DNA of 64,000 nucleotides, from the NCBI GenBank assembly GCA_001403755.1, contig CYUH01000015.1:908589-972588 (forward strand). Reading direction: 5' to 3'. Origin of the DNA: Chryseobacterium senegalense (lineage in GTDB: Bacteria; Bacteroidota; Bacteroidia; Flavobacteriales; Weeksellaceae). Positions 27,412-35,132 of this stretch are shown piece after piece (positions within the stretch are counted from its first letter, which is position 1; every line of letters starts with the position of its first letter). The notes under the pieces are model-generated. The model was given only the letters and a program-made list of their open reading frames with translations. It searched no databases and had not been told where the DNA came from. Made by a program: the position numbers and the translations under genes.

Positions 27412-27440
27412 CACTTTCAGAAAATGAAAGTGGTTTTTTT
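27412..27440. terminator. Terminator after fabH
   Basis: CACTTTCA (27412-27419) pairs with TGAAAGTG (27425-27432) around GAAAA, followed by a T run. The A run on the other side could also serve the convergent asparaginase gene. Confidence 0.85.
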
Positions 27441-27466
27441 ATGTGAAGTAAATTAGTCAAGTTCTG

Positions 27467-28309
27467 CTAATCAAAAACTTCAAAATTCAATCCGTCGAAA
27501 CTTGCAAAAACCATGGTAGGATAAGAATCTTTATGGAAAAAATTCCCGGATTGATCGATCGCGATGGCTCCTGCAAATCCGTCGATTTCCTTTAATTCTT
27601 GAAAAGTTTTTTCAAAAGCTATTTCTAATGGCATTCCATCCGAAACTCGAGTCACAATTTTCGCCGCGGTAGCATTGCTCACAATGTCTTCGCCAACGCC
27701 GGTGCAGCTCACTGCGCAGTGTTGATTGGCAAAATTCCCTGCAACCGTCGCTGAATCCGAGATTCTCCCAACGATTTCAAAACCTTTTCCTCCGGTAGAG
27801 GTTGCCACAGCCAGTTTTCCATTTTTGTCGAGGGCTACACAACCTACGGTTCCTTTTCCGCCATTTTTCAGTTTGGCTTCGTATTCTCTTCTGCGTTGAG
27901 GAATTCCGGTAGAAAAATCTTCAAAACCATGTTCCGAAGCGTACTTTTTTGCACCTTCGCTTCCTAAGACACGATCTTGTTCTTTCATTAAAACCTGCGC
28001 AACTTCAATCGGATTTTTTACGTTTTCTATATTGATCACGCCCGAAAACTTCTGGGTCTCTCCGTTCATCAACGAAGCACTCATTCGGATTTTTCCGTCG
28101 CTTTGGATTTGTGAACCAATTCCGGCATTGAACAGCGGATCGTCTTCCAACAACGCAACTGTATAAACCACCGTTTCTTCAGCAGCATGATTTTGAAGGA
28201 ATTCAAATCCTTTTTTTGCGATTTCTTTCAGGGAATTTTGTTTGGCAACTTTCACCTCATGGCTTTGGTCGCTTTCGGAAAAAAATCCCCCATGGATGAT
28301 AATTTTCAT
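27467..28309 (-). CDS. Isoaspartyl peptidase / plant-type L-asparaginase
   Basis: A 280-residue Ntn-hydrolase of the IaaA/isoaspartyl-dipeptidase family. The proenzyme is expected to cut itself before Thr154 in the motif NGGKGTVGCVAL, which then serves as nucleophile. SVATSTGG-like ATSTGGKGFEIVGRISDSATVAGN and the late GFAGAIAIDQSG fit the beta subunit. It hydrolyses beta-aspartyl dipeptides and asparagine. It lies 15 bases downstream of the cyanophycinase gene on the same strand, so the two are an operon. In that setting the natural substrate is likely beta-Asp-Arg, released from cyanophycin. Confidence 0.88.
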   Translation of the reverse strand: MKIIIHGGFFSESDQSHEVKVAKQNSLKEIAKKGFEFLQNHAAEETVVYTVALLEDDPLFNAGIGSQIQSDGKIRMSASLMNGETQKFSGVINIENVKNPIEVAQVLMKEQDRVLGSEGAKKYASEHGFEDFSTGIPQRRREYEAKLKNGGKGTVGCVALDKNGKLAVATSTGGKGFEIVGRISDSATVAGNFANQHCAVSCTGVGEDIVSNATAAKIVTRVSDGMPLEIAFEKTFQELKEIDGFAGAIAIDQSGNFFHKDSYPTMVFASFDGLNFEVFD

Positions 28310-28324
28310 CTTGTGTTTTTTGGT

Positions 28325-29209
28325 TTAAACGTGTGGAATAGGGTTGTACTGCGAATTTACGATGGTAAGATCTTTTGATTTCAGATCATAAATATCATTT
28401 TGTGACATCACGTGCACAATCAAATTATCAATAGAAATCGGCTGACCAAGACTGACATTGGTAAGGTTAGTATCTTTGATGAATCTGCCATCGACCAGAA
28501 TTACCAATCCGGAACCGATCGCAGTCATGGTATCGCCATGAATGAAAAGCCCGGTGTCTTCACCAAGACCGATGCCCAAAGTTCGAGGATTGTTCACGAC
28601 CGCCTGAAACAATCTTCCGATTCGTCCGCGCTGTACGAAATGGGTATCTACAATTACATTTTCGATGAAACCTAAACCTTGGGTGGTTTTTATTTCGCCT
28701 TTAAGCAAAGCTTCAGAACTGGAACCTTGGTAAATCATGTTTTCCGACGCAGCGGCTGCACCCGCAGAAGTTCCTGCGTAAATGAAATCTTGTTCCTGAT
28801 ATTTTAATAGAATCGCATCGTGGAAGCGGGTTCCTCCCAAAATCGAAGTTAATCTTAATTGATCACCACCTGTGAACAAAACGACATCCGCCGCATTGAT
28901 TCTCGCTACGATGGCGTCGCTGTTTGCTTGTTCGCGGGTTTGAATTTCTAAAATATTTACATTTTTTGAACCTAAAAATTCAAAAGCTTTTTTGTATTCC
29001 GGACCTACAATCTGAGGGATTTGTGAGGCGGTGGTAATGATTTCGATGATTGAATTTTCTTTCAAGCGCGACTCTTCGATAATTTTTCTTAGAATTCCAC
29101 GCTCAAAGAAATTGAGATTTTGCTCTACATTTTGATCGTAATCGGTTTCTGAAAAACTGCCTTTATTCACAGCACCACCGATAATTACTAATTTTCCTAC
29201 TGCTTTCAT
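28325..29209 (-). CDS. cphB: Cyanophycinase (peptidase family S51)
   Basis: A 294-residue serine exopeptidase that cuts the storage polymer cyanophycin to beta-Asp-Arg dipeptides. The nucleophile is Ser148 in YAGTSAGAAA, the diagnostic S51 motif; VVLFTGGDQLRLTS and DTHFVQRGRIGRL are further family blocks. I place the start at the ATG 29209, since the upstream TTG at 29218 lies inside a -7 promoter box. The isoaspartyl peptidase gene follows after 15 bases. No cyanophycin synthetase is encoded in the window. No signal peptide is seen, so it acts in the cytoplasm. Confidence 0.92.
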   Translation of the reverse strand: MKAVGKLVIIGGAVNKGSFSETDYDQNVEQNLNFFERGILRKIIEESRLKENSIIEIITTASQIPQIVGPEYKKAFEFLGSKNVNILEIQTREQANSDAIVARINAADVVLFTGGDQLRLTSILGGTRFHDAILLKYQEQDFIYAGTSAGAAAASENMIYQGSSSEALLKGEIKTTQGLGFIENVIVDTHFVQRGRIGRLFQAVVNNPRTLGIGLGEDTGLFIHGDTMTAIGSGLVILVDGRFIKDTNLTNVSLGQPISIDNLIVHVMSQNDIYDLKSKDLTIVNSQYNPIPHV

Positions 29210-29215
29210 AGCTTG

Positions 29216-29223
29216 CAAATTTA
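29216..29223 (-). promoter_or_regulatory. -7 box (TAAATTTG) of the cyanophycinase operon
   Basis: An exact TAnnTTTG on the minus strand, six bases before the ATG at 29209. As with corA, the predicted start point falls at or next to the start codon, suggesting a leaderless transcript. Confidence 0.5.
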
Positions 29224-29327
29224 AAAAAAATTATGTAACATAAAGCGGGAAGTGTGAACTGAAAGTTAACGAAATAGCGTACATTTTGCTAAGCAATATA
29301 CTCTTTTGGTCTACGAAACTGCACAAA

Positions 29328-29354
29328 AAAAGCCCCAAATAATTTGAGGCTTTT
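29328..29354 (-). terminator. Terminator after typA
   Basis: AAAAGCC-C-CAAAT pairs with ATTTG-A-GGCTTTT (one mismatch); read on the minus strand it ends in a T run. It lies about 50 bases past the typA stop. Confidence 0.75.
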
Positions 29355-29405
29355 ATTTCGTTGTCTGCGCTGTTCAGGCTTCTTACGATGTATGCTTTCA
29401 GAGGA

Positions 29406-31211
29406 CTATCCTTTTGCTCCTCTTTCGATGCGTTTTCTTTCGTTTTCTGAAAGGATTTTTTTACGCATACGGATGAAGTTTGGAGTTACCTCAATCGCTT
29501 CGTCTCCTTGGATATATTCCATGCATTCTTCTAATGAGAAAAGTGTTTTTGGAGCGATGTTTCCATCTTTATCTTTTCCGGAAGCACGCATGTTGTTCAG
29601 CTGTTTTGCTTCAACGATGTTTACTACCAAATCTCCTGGTTTGTTTTGTTCCCCTACGATCATTCCTTCATAGATTTCCTCGCCCGGATCCACAAAGAAT
29701 TTACCTCTGTCTTGCAATTTAGCGATAGAATATTCCGTAGCAGGACCTTGGCTTTTGCTTACCAAAACACCCACCAATCTGCCCGGAATAGCTCCTTTGA
29801 AAGGTTTGTAATCTACAAAACGGTGTGCCATAATAGCTTCACCGGCAGTAGCAGTAAGCATTTGGGAACGCAATCCGATCAATCCTCTGGAAGGAATTTC
29901 GAATTCCATGTGTTGCATTTCGCCTTTGGTTTCCATGATATGGAGATCACCTTTTCTTTGAGTTGCCAAATCGATTACTCTAGAAGCATATTCTTCTGGT
30001 ACATCAACCACCATTGATTCGTAAGGTTCACATTTTACTCCGTCGATTTCTCTCAAGATAACTTGTGGCTGCCCGATGGTCATTTCATAACCTTCTCTTC
30101 TCATGGTTTCAATTAAAACCGAAAGGTGAAGAATCCCACGGCCGAAAACTAGGAAAGTATTAGCATCTTCGGTAGGTTCTACTCGCAATGCAAGGTTTTT
30201 CTCTAATTCTTTGGTTAGTCTTTCTTTTAGGTGGTTTGAGGTTACATATTTACCATCTTTCCCGAAGAAAGGGGAGTTGTTGATGGAGAATGTCATATTC
30301 AAAGTAGGCTCGTCGATCGCTGTTCTTGGCAATGGATCTGGATTTTCTAAATCTACAAATGAATCCCCGATTTGAAACTTGTCGAAACCAACAATGGCGC
30401 AGATGTCGCCGGCCTGAACTTCCTGAACTTTCTTCTTACCAAGCCCTTCAAAAACGTATAGTTCTTTTACTTTTCCTTTAATGATGTTGCCGTCTTCTTG
30501 TGCCAAACCAATCCATTCTGATTCTTTCACAGAACCTTGGGTAATTTTTCCGATTGCAATTCTTCCTAAGAAAGAAGAGAAATCCAAAGAAGTAATCTGC
30601 ATTCTGAGTGGTCCTTCTTTCGCATCAGGAGCAGGTACGTGTTCTAAGATTCCATCTAACAAAGGGTAAATGTTATCGGTTTCTTCTAATGAAGAGTTGA
30701 ACCAACCTTGTTTAGATGATCCGTAGAACGTTGGGAAATCCAATTGCTCTTCCGTCGCATCCAAGTTGAAGAATAAATCGAATACTTGATCGTGAACTTC
30801 ATCCGGACGGCAGTTTGGTTTATCAACTTTATTGATCACTACTACCGGTCGTAGACCTAATTCCAAAGCTTTCTGCAATACAAAACGAGTTTGTGGCATT
30901 GGACCTTCGAAGGCATCTACTAAAAGCAAAACCCCATCGGCCATCTTCAAAACTCTTTCTACCTCACCACCGAAATCGGCGTGACCAGGCGTATCGATTA
31001 CATTGATTTTCGTGTCTTTGTATGTTACCGAGATATTTTTAGATAAAATGGTAATTCCTCTTTCTCGCTCCAGGTCGTTGTTGTCCATAATCAGGTCTCC
31101 TGATTCTTGGTTTTCACGGAAAACACTGGTGGCGTGAATGATTTTGTCAACCAAAGTAGTTTTTCCGTGGTCAACGTGCGCAATGATTGCGATATTTCTA
31201 ATGTTTTGCAT
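29406..31211 (-). CDS. typA: Translational GTPase TypA/BipA
   Basis: A 601-residue ribosome-associated GTPase of the elongation-factor family, involved in 50S assembly and stress or cold adaptation. The G domain has [11 protein letters not shown] (P loop), RGITI (switch I), [12 protein letters not shown] and NKVD. Domains II, III and V follow, and the TypA-specific C-terminal part includes [16 protein letters not shown] start at the ATG 31211; the TTG at 31232 lies inside the -7 box. The length is normal for the family. Confidence 0.95.
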   Translation of the reverse strand: MQNIRNIAIIAHVDHGKTTLVDKIIHATSVFRENQESGDLIMDNNDLERERGITILSKNISVTYKDTKINVIDTPGHADFGGEVERVLKMADGVLLLVDAFEGPMPQTRFVLQKALELGLRPVVVINKVDKPNCRPDEVHDQVFDLFFNLDATEEQLDFPTFYGSSKQGWFNSSLEETDNIYPLLDGILEHVPAPDAKEGPLRMQITSLDFSSFLGRIAIGKITQGSVKESEWIGLAQEDGNIIKGKVKELYVFEGLGKKKVQEVQAGDICAIVGFDKFQIGDSFVDLENPDPLPRTAIDEPTLNMTFSINNSPFFGKDGKYVTSNHLKERLTKELEKNLALRVEPTEDANTFLVFGRGILHLSVLIETMRREGYEMTIGQPQVILREIDGVKCEPYESMVVDVPEEYASRVIDLATQRKGDLHIMETKGEMQHMEFEIPSRGLIGLRSQMLTATAGEAIMAHRFVDYKPFKGAIPGRLVGVLVSKSQGPATEYSIAKLQDRGKFFVDPGEEIYEGMIVGEQNKPGDLVVNIVEAKQLNNMRASGKDKDGNIAPKTLFSLEECMEYIQGDEAIEVTPNFIRMRKKILSENERKRIERGAKG

Positions 31212-31229
31212 AATCGTTTTTTGACGGTG

Positions 31230-31263
31230 CAAAAGTAAACTTTTTTAGCGGATAATTTGCAAA
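31230..31263 (-). promoter_or_regulatory. Promoter of typA
   Basis: On the minus strand TTTG (31263-31260) and TACTTTTG (31237-31230) are 22 bases apart. The predicted start is near 31224, just before the ATG at 31211, and rules out the upstream TTG start. Confidence 0.6.
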
Positions 31264-31382
31264 GTGATGTAGAATTAACAGAATTTAATGCTAAATATTA
31301 TAGAAAATGGAAAGTGATTTTGTTTCAATCCATCACTTTTTCCGCAAAATCTTATTAATCAGCATGAAAAAAATTTTTATCA

Positions 31383-31410
31383 ACAAAAAAAAGCGACTCT
31401 TTCGGTCGCT
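31383..31410 (-). terminator. Terminator after the DUF465 gene
   Basis: AGCGAC pairs with GTCGCT around a 7-base loop; on the minus strand a run of eight T follows. It lies about 100 bases downstream of the DUF465 stop. The rest of the gap 31212-31507 holds the typA promoter and an inverted repeat AAAGTGAT/ATCACTTT (31311-31339) of unknown role. Confidence 0.7.
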
Positions 31411-31507
31411 CTCTTTATAAACATTGTTTCAATAGTTATCTAATTGTAGAACAATTATAGTTCATTAAAATAAATTTTTTTATCATTCTCCATCATTACA
31501 AAAAATA

Positions 31508-31744
31508 TTACTTAGTCTTTAAGTAATGATACAATTCGTCTTTCAAATGCACTCTTTTTTTGCGCAAATCTGTGAGATGTTCGTCGGTAGTGTGGTTTTG
31601 TTCTCCTTCTTCGTAATGCTGAATAATGGCGTTCACTTCTTCATAATTTACATACATTTTTCTGAAATCCTCATCATCCAGCTTCAGTTGGTTGATTTTT
31701 TCTTCCATTTCAGGGAATTCGTGGGTGAGGTTGTGATTTTCCAT
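31508..31744 (-). CDS. DUF465 family protein (YdcH-like), 78 aa
   Basis: A small, highly charged helical protein. The opening HEFPEMEEKINQLKLDDEDFRKMYVNYEEVN and the end HLTDLRKKRVHLKDELYHYL match the DUF465/YdcH family, which forms short coiled-coil hairpins. No function is established. The ATG at 31744 is the natural start for this length. It is transcribed alone, with its own terminator. Confidence 0.85.
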   Translation of the reverse strand: MENHNLTHEFPEMEEKINQLKLDDEDFRKMYVNYEEVNAIIQHYEEGEQNHTTDEHLTDLRKKRVHLKDELYHYLKTK

Positions 31745-31873
31745 GACTTTAAATTTTTAGAATTTTAATAGATTAAAGTTAAGGAAAAATTCAAATGAAT
31801 GTGATATGAAAATTGTCACCTTATTTTTGAAAAATAGAAATCAAAATAAAGAAAAACGTTTCTTTAAACTGTC

Positions 31874-32737
31874 TTATTGTAGCAAATCGATTTCAATGAC
31901 ATTATTGTCTTTCGCATTTTTTGATTTCGCATTTTGTTCACTGTTTTTGATCATTTCGGCGGTACTGATTTTGTTTCCATTAACATCGTTCATTTGAATT
32001 ATTGTTCCATTTGCGACCGCTTGTCTCATTACTTTCGACGGATCATTTCGGTTTTCCAAAAATAATTTCTTGTACTGCTTCTGATTGATTTCAATTACTG
32101 TATTCTTGAGGATAAATTCAGAAGTTTTCTCAGGATTGGGTGTAAATTTAGAAACGCCGACAAGTTCAAATCGATGGGTCTTAGTTCGGTCTTCAAGCTT
32201 GATAATTAATCCAGGCAAACCGTGAAATTTATATGGCCCGTCCTGAAATGGCAATTCCGTAGAAAACCAAGCAACCCATTGTCTTCCCGCAAATTCTGTT
32301 GTTGCTTTTTGAGCATTGAATTCTCCGATTTCCTGTCTTTCGGGTAGTATTTTCCAAACGATTTTTCGGCCGTCCGCAACCTTGTAATAATCCATGCCAA
32401 TTTTTAGAGCGGAGAATACTTTAAAATCTGGGTATTTTTTTAAGATTTTGTATTTCACGTTTCCTTTTCTTTGGGACAGAAGTTTAGTATCCACATTCAT
32501 GGAACCGGTCATTTTAATTTGCTTATCGAAATAGGCGTTCATGATGGAATCAGAGACGTACACATCGCGACTGTAAAAAACGGAACCTTCTTTCAAAATA
32601 TCGAGATTCATCAGTTCTTTGGTGATTTCCTGTTTGTTTAAGGTGTCTTTCACGAAAGAATAATCATAGCTGAAACGCTGGTTCTGCGAAAAAGATAGGT
32701 TGCAAAATAATAATAAGACTGGAATTAATATTCTCAT
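31874..32737 (-). CDS. GLPGLI family protein
   Basis: A 287-residue secreted protein with a signal peptide (MRILIPVLLLFCNLSFSQ). It carries the family's namesake motif in KFHGLPGLIIKLED, preceded by WVAWFSTELPFQDGPY. The family is largely restricted to Bacteroidota and its function is unknown. Residues about 30-150 are probably beta-rich; the C-terminal tail is Asn/Lys-rich. It follows the M56 peptidase gene by 64 bases on the same strand, so it may belong to the BlaI-controlled unit. That makes it a candidate effector or target of the M56 system. Confidence 0.88.
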   Translation of the reverse strand: MRILIPVLLLFCNLSFSQNQRFSYDYSFVKDTLNKQEITKELMNLDILKEGSVFYSRDVYVSDSIMNAYFDKQIKMTGSMNVDTKLLSQRKGNVKYKILKKYPDFKVFSALKIGMDYYKVADGRKIVWKILPERQEIGEFNAQKATTEFAGRQWVAWFSTELPFQDGPYKFHGLPGLIIKLEDRTKTHRFELVGVSKFTPNPEKTSEFILKNTVIEINQKQYKKLFLENRNDPSKVMRQAVANGTIIQMNDVNGNKISTAEMIKNSEQNAKSKNAKDNNVIEIDLLQ

Positions 32738-32801
32738 TTGGGGTGTTTTATAATGTTAAATAAAATGGCCAGGTGTTCAGACGCAGGCAATTGTTAATGT
32801 T

Positions 32802-34571
32802 TTATTTCTTAGTTGTTATATGAATTTCTCCGGCTTTCTTGTCGCTGTTTCCTTTTTTGAAAACTTCCACTTTCTCTATTTTTTCTGGTGGAAATTGGTT
32901 CATTTCATTTTTGGTCGCAGGTTTTCCGTCGATGAAAATTTTGATGTTGTCGTTCGTTGAAAAAGCTCCGCTATTGTTCGTATTATTAATTATCATAATT
33001 TTTGAATTCGCTTGTTCGGCAGCGATTTTTGCGTTGGCTTCCGCATCTGCAATTTTCTTTTTGAATTCCGGCGAATTGATTTTTCTTTCGGCTTCCTTTG
33101 CACGCTTTTCGGCATCTTTTATTTTTCGTTTAAATGCAGGAGAATTGATCATCTGTTCCGCGTCTTTCGCATGTTTTTCAGCCTCTTTTGCTTGTTCTTC
33201 GGCAAGTTTTATTTTTAATTGAAATGCATCAGAGTTGTAGTAATCATCTATTTTTGCGTAAAGTTGATCCAATTCTATAAATTTCAATTCGAGCAATTTT
33301 TGGTTGTTTTTGAATTCTTCACCATCGAAGATTGCGCTCATTTTCCCATCCAATACTTTCATTTCCTTTTCAAGATTTTTGAATCTTGGGCTTTCGAAAT
33401 CTTTTTTTAGAGAAAGTTTTTGCAATTCTTCAGATTTTGCCCGCATTTCTTGGCTGATTTTCAGGCCTTCTTCGTTCTTTTTGAGCATTAATTCTTTGTA
33501 AGGTTCGATCATTTTTTGCTTTTCCGCAATTTGATCCTGAATTTTCTGAAGAGAAGATTGATTTAAAGAATCATTATCGCTGAATAATTCCGGATTTTTC
33601 TCCTGGATTTCGGTTCCGTCAGTTCCTTTTGTTGCATCTTTCGGGACAATGGTGTCTTGGATAATCTCGGCAACCATTTGTTCTATTTCGGAATTGGTTT
33701 TGGTAATTTCTTTGTTTTTCGCATTAATCATATAGATAAAAGCGAGCGCAAATAGTAGTGGCAATGAAAGTATTCTACGCGCATAACTGTATTTTGTTTT
33801 TGGTTTTTTAAGCATTGTTAATCTTTTTTTGAGGTTAGAATTAAGAAACGGACTGGTTGCGGGTAACTGTTTTCCGGAAAAGTGACTCGCCAAAAGCATC
33901 TGCGCAAATGCTTTCGTGTCCGAATTTTTGATGGCTTTTTTATCGGCCAAATATTCGTGTATTAAACTGATTTCTTTTTTGATGAGATGAAATACGGGAT
34001 TCCACCAAAACACAGCGGTTACTATCTCGGTAAAGATTTTGTCTCGCGAATGTTTCTGTTCGATATGTACCATTTCATGCTTCAGAATTTGGCGTCCCAA
34101 ATCGGACTGAATGAGAATGGAGTCTTTCCAAAACAGATTTTTAAAGAAGGAAAAAGGAGCTTCGGAAAGGGTGGTTTGATAGAAGGAAATGCCCTCGAAA
34201 TGTTCGTTGGTATATTTCTTTTTTAGTTGCTGAATCGTATATATTCCATAGAATAACTTCCCTAAATAAAAGAAAGAAAACAATCCAATAAGGTAAGCAA
34301 TAAATTGATAATTAGAGAAATCATTACTTAAAGTTTTAGTAGAATTTAAATTTTGTAAATTGCTATATAATAGATAAATATCTGCGTTTATCTCAATTGT
34401 AAAATAACTAATTTTAAAAAAGGGTAGGATGATGCTTAGGATCAAAACGGCTAACAAATAGAAGCGGTTGTAATGATGAAAAGTCTTGTCTTTTAGGAAC
34501 AACTGATAGTATAAAAATAGTACACCCGAAGCCAAAAAAACTTTCCCGAAGTAGATGGTCAATGCTTCCAT
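32802..34571 (-). CDS. BlaR1/MecR1-like M56 family membrane metallopeptidase
   Basis: A 589-residue integral-membrane zinc peptidase. Helices lie near residues 8-26, 36-56, 88-112 and 268-285. The zincin motif is HEMVH (His165, Glu166, His169), with Glu206 in HEYLAD as probable third ligand. The C-terminal third is extracytoplasmic: a long coiled coil with three related segments ending in INSPAF/INSPEF-type junctions (about residues 450-530), then IKIFIDGKPATKNEM and KVEVFKKGNSDKKAGEIHI, which resembles a TonB-receptor plug. There is no penicillin-binding sensor domain as in BlaR1, so the signal is probably not a beta-lactam. It overlaps blaI by one base (TAATG) and would inactivate BlaI by proteolysis, directly or indirectly. 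Confidence 0.88.
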   Translation of the reverse strand: MEALTIYFGKVFLASGVLFLYYQLFLKDKTFHHYNRFYLLAVLILSIILPFFKISYFTIEINADIYLLYSNLQNLNSTKTLSNDFSNYQFIAYLIGLFSFFYLGKLFYGIYTIQQLKKKYTNEHFEGISFYQTTLSEAPFSFFKNLFWKDSILIQSDLGRQILKHEMVHIEQKHSRDKIFTEIVTAVFWWNPVFHLIKKEISLIHEYLADKKAIKNSDTKAFAQMLLASHFSGKQLPATSPFLNSNLKKRLTMLKKPKTKYSYARRILSLPLLFALAFIYMINAKNKEITKTNSEIEQMVAEIIQDTIVPKDATKGTDGTEIQEKNPELFSDNDSLNQSSLQKIQDQIAEKQKMIEPYKELMLKKNEEGLKISQEMRAKSEELQKLSLKKDFESPRFKNLEKEMKVLDGKMSAIFDGEEFKNNQKLLELKFIELDQLYAKIDDYYNSDAFQLKIKLAEEQAKEAEKHAKDAEQMINSPAFKRKIKDAEKRAKEAERKINSPEFKKKIADAEANAKIAAEQANSKIMIINNTNNSGAFSTNDNIKIFIDGKPATKNEMNQFPPEKIEKVEVFKKGNSDKKAGEIHITTKK

Positions 34572-34936
34572 TAGTCTTTATTTTTGAGTTCATCGAGAAG
34601 CATTTCCAGATCTTCTACACTGAGTTCATTTTTCTCCACAAGAAACGAAACAGCGTTTTTGTATGATCCTTTGAAGTAATTTTTCACCAAACTCGTCATT
34701 GATTTTCCGCTGTAATTTTCTTTGGAAATTAAGGGGAAATATTCATGTTGTCTGCCGAAAACCTGGTAATCGACAAAGCTTTTTTCTTTTAAAACTTTTA
34801 AAATTGTAGAAACCGTGTTTGTGTGCGGTTTTGGCTCCGGGAACTGTTCTAGAATATCTTTCAGAAAGGCTTTTTCTAGGTCCCAAAGATATTGCATCAC
34901 TTGTTCTTCAGCTTTTGTGAGGGAAGGGATTTTCAT
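34571..34936 (-). CDS. BlaI/MecI/CopY family repressor
   Basis: A 121-residue winged-helix repressor: LTKAEEQVMQYLWDLEKAFLKDILEQF and HTNTVSTILKVLKEKSFVDYQVFGRQHEYFPLIS are the family's DNA-binding part, followed by a dimerising tail. It overlaps the M56 gene by one base, which indicates coupled translation. Two related palindromes surround its promoter, one of them reaching the start codon, so strong negative autoregulation is expected, relieved when the M56 protease acts. Confidence 0.93.
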   Translation of the reverse strand: MKIPSLTKAEEQVMQYLWDLEKAFLKDILEQFPEPKPHTNTVSTILKVLKEKSFVDYQVFGRQHEYFPLISKENYSGKSMTSLVKNYFKGSYKNAVSFLVEKNELSVEDLEMLLDELKNKD

Positions 34937-34957
34937 ATCACTATTTGTTTAGTGATA
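34936..34957. promoter_or_regulatory. BlaI operator 1, over the start codon and transcription start
   Basis: TATCACTA-TTTGTT-TAGTGATA: perfect 8-base arms with a 6-base spacer. Its left end is the first base of the blaI start codon and its right end abuts the -7 box. Confidence 0.7.
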
Positions 34958-34987
34958 CAAATGTAGAAATTAATTCCTGTATTACAA
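34958..34987 (-). promoter_or_regulatory. Promoter of the blaI-M56 operon
   Basis: On the minus strand TTG (34987-34985) and TACATTTG (34965-34958) are exactly 19 bases apart. Operator 1 lies directly downstream and operator 2 includes the -33 TTG. Confidence 0.7.
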
Positions 34988-35004
34988 CTATTTTTTTAGT
35001 GATA
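34983..35004. promoter_or_regulatory. BlaI operator 2, over the -33 box
   Basis: TACAACTA-TTTTTT-TAGTGATA: the right arm is identical to operator 1, the left arm matches its ideal complement at 6 of 8 bases, and the spacer is again 6. The centres of the two operators are 47 bases apart. Confidence 0.6.
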
Positions 35005-35104
35005 TTTAAAAATAACATTTAACTTGTTGAAAATCAACATATAAATTTTTTATAAAATTTAAAATTAGCATTTTTTTTCATGAAATAAAATTGGATAAAA
35101 ATCT

Positions 35105-35112
35105 TATCTTTG
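35105..35112 (+). promoter_or_regulatory. -7 box (TATCTTTG) of ychF
   Basis: An exact TAnnTTTG 20 bases before the ATG at 35133. No clear -33 TTTG at the usual distance. A perfect TGTTGA-AAA-TCAACA repeat lies upstream at 35025-35039. Confidence 0.55.
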
Positions 35113-35132
35113 CACACCTATAAAAATAAGAT

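Noticed and set aside
31311-31339. Inverted repeat AAAGTGAT/ATCACTTT, similar to the BlaI operator arms
   Set aside because: The arms are in the opposite order (AGTGAT first) with a 13-base spacer, and the flank looks like a hairpin; I do not count it as a third BlaI site.
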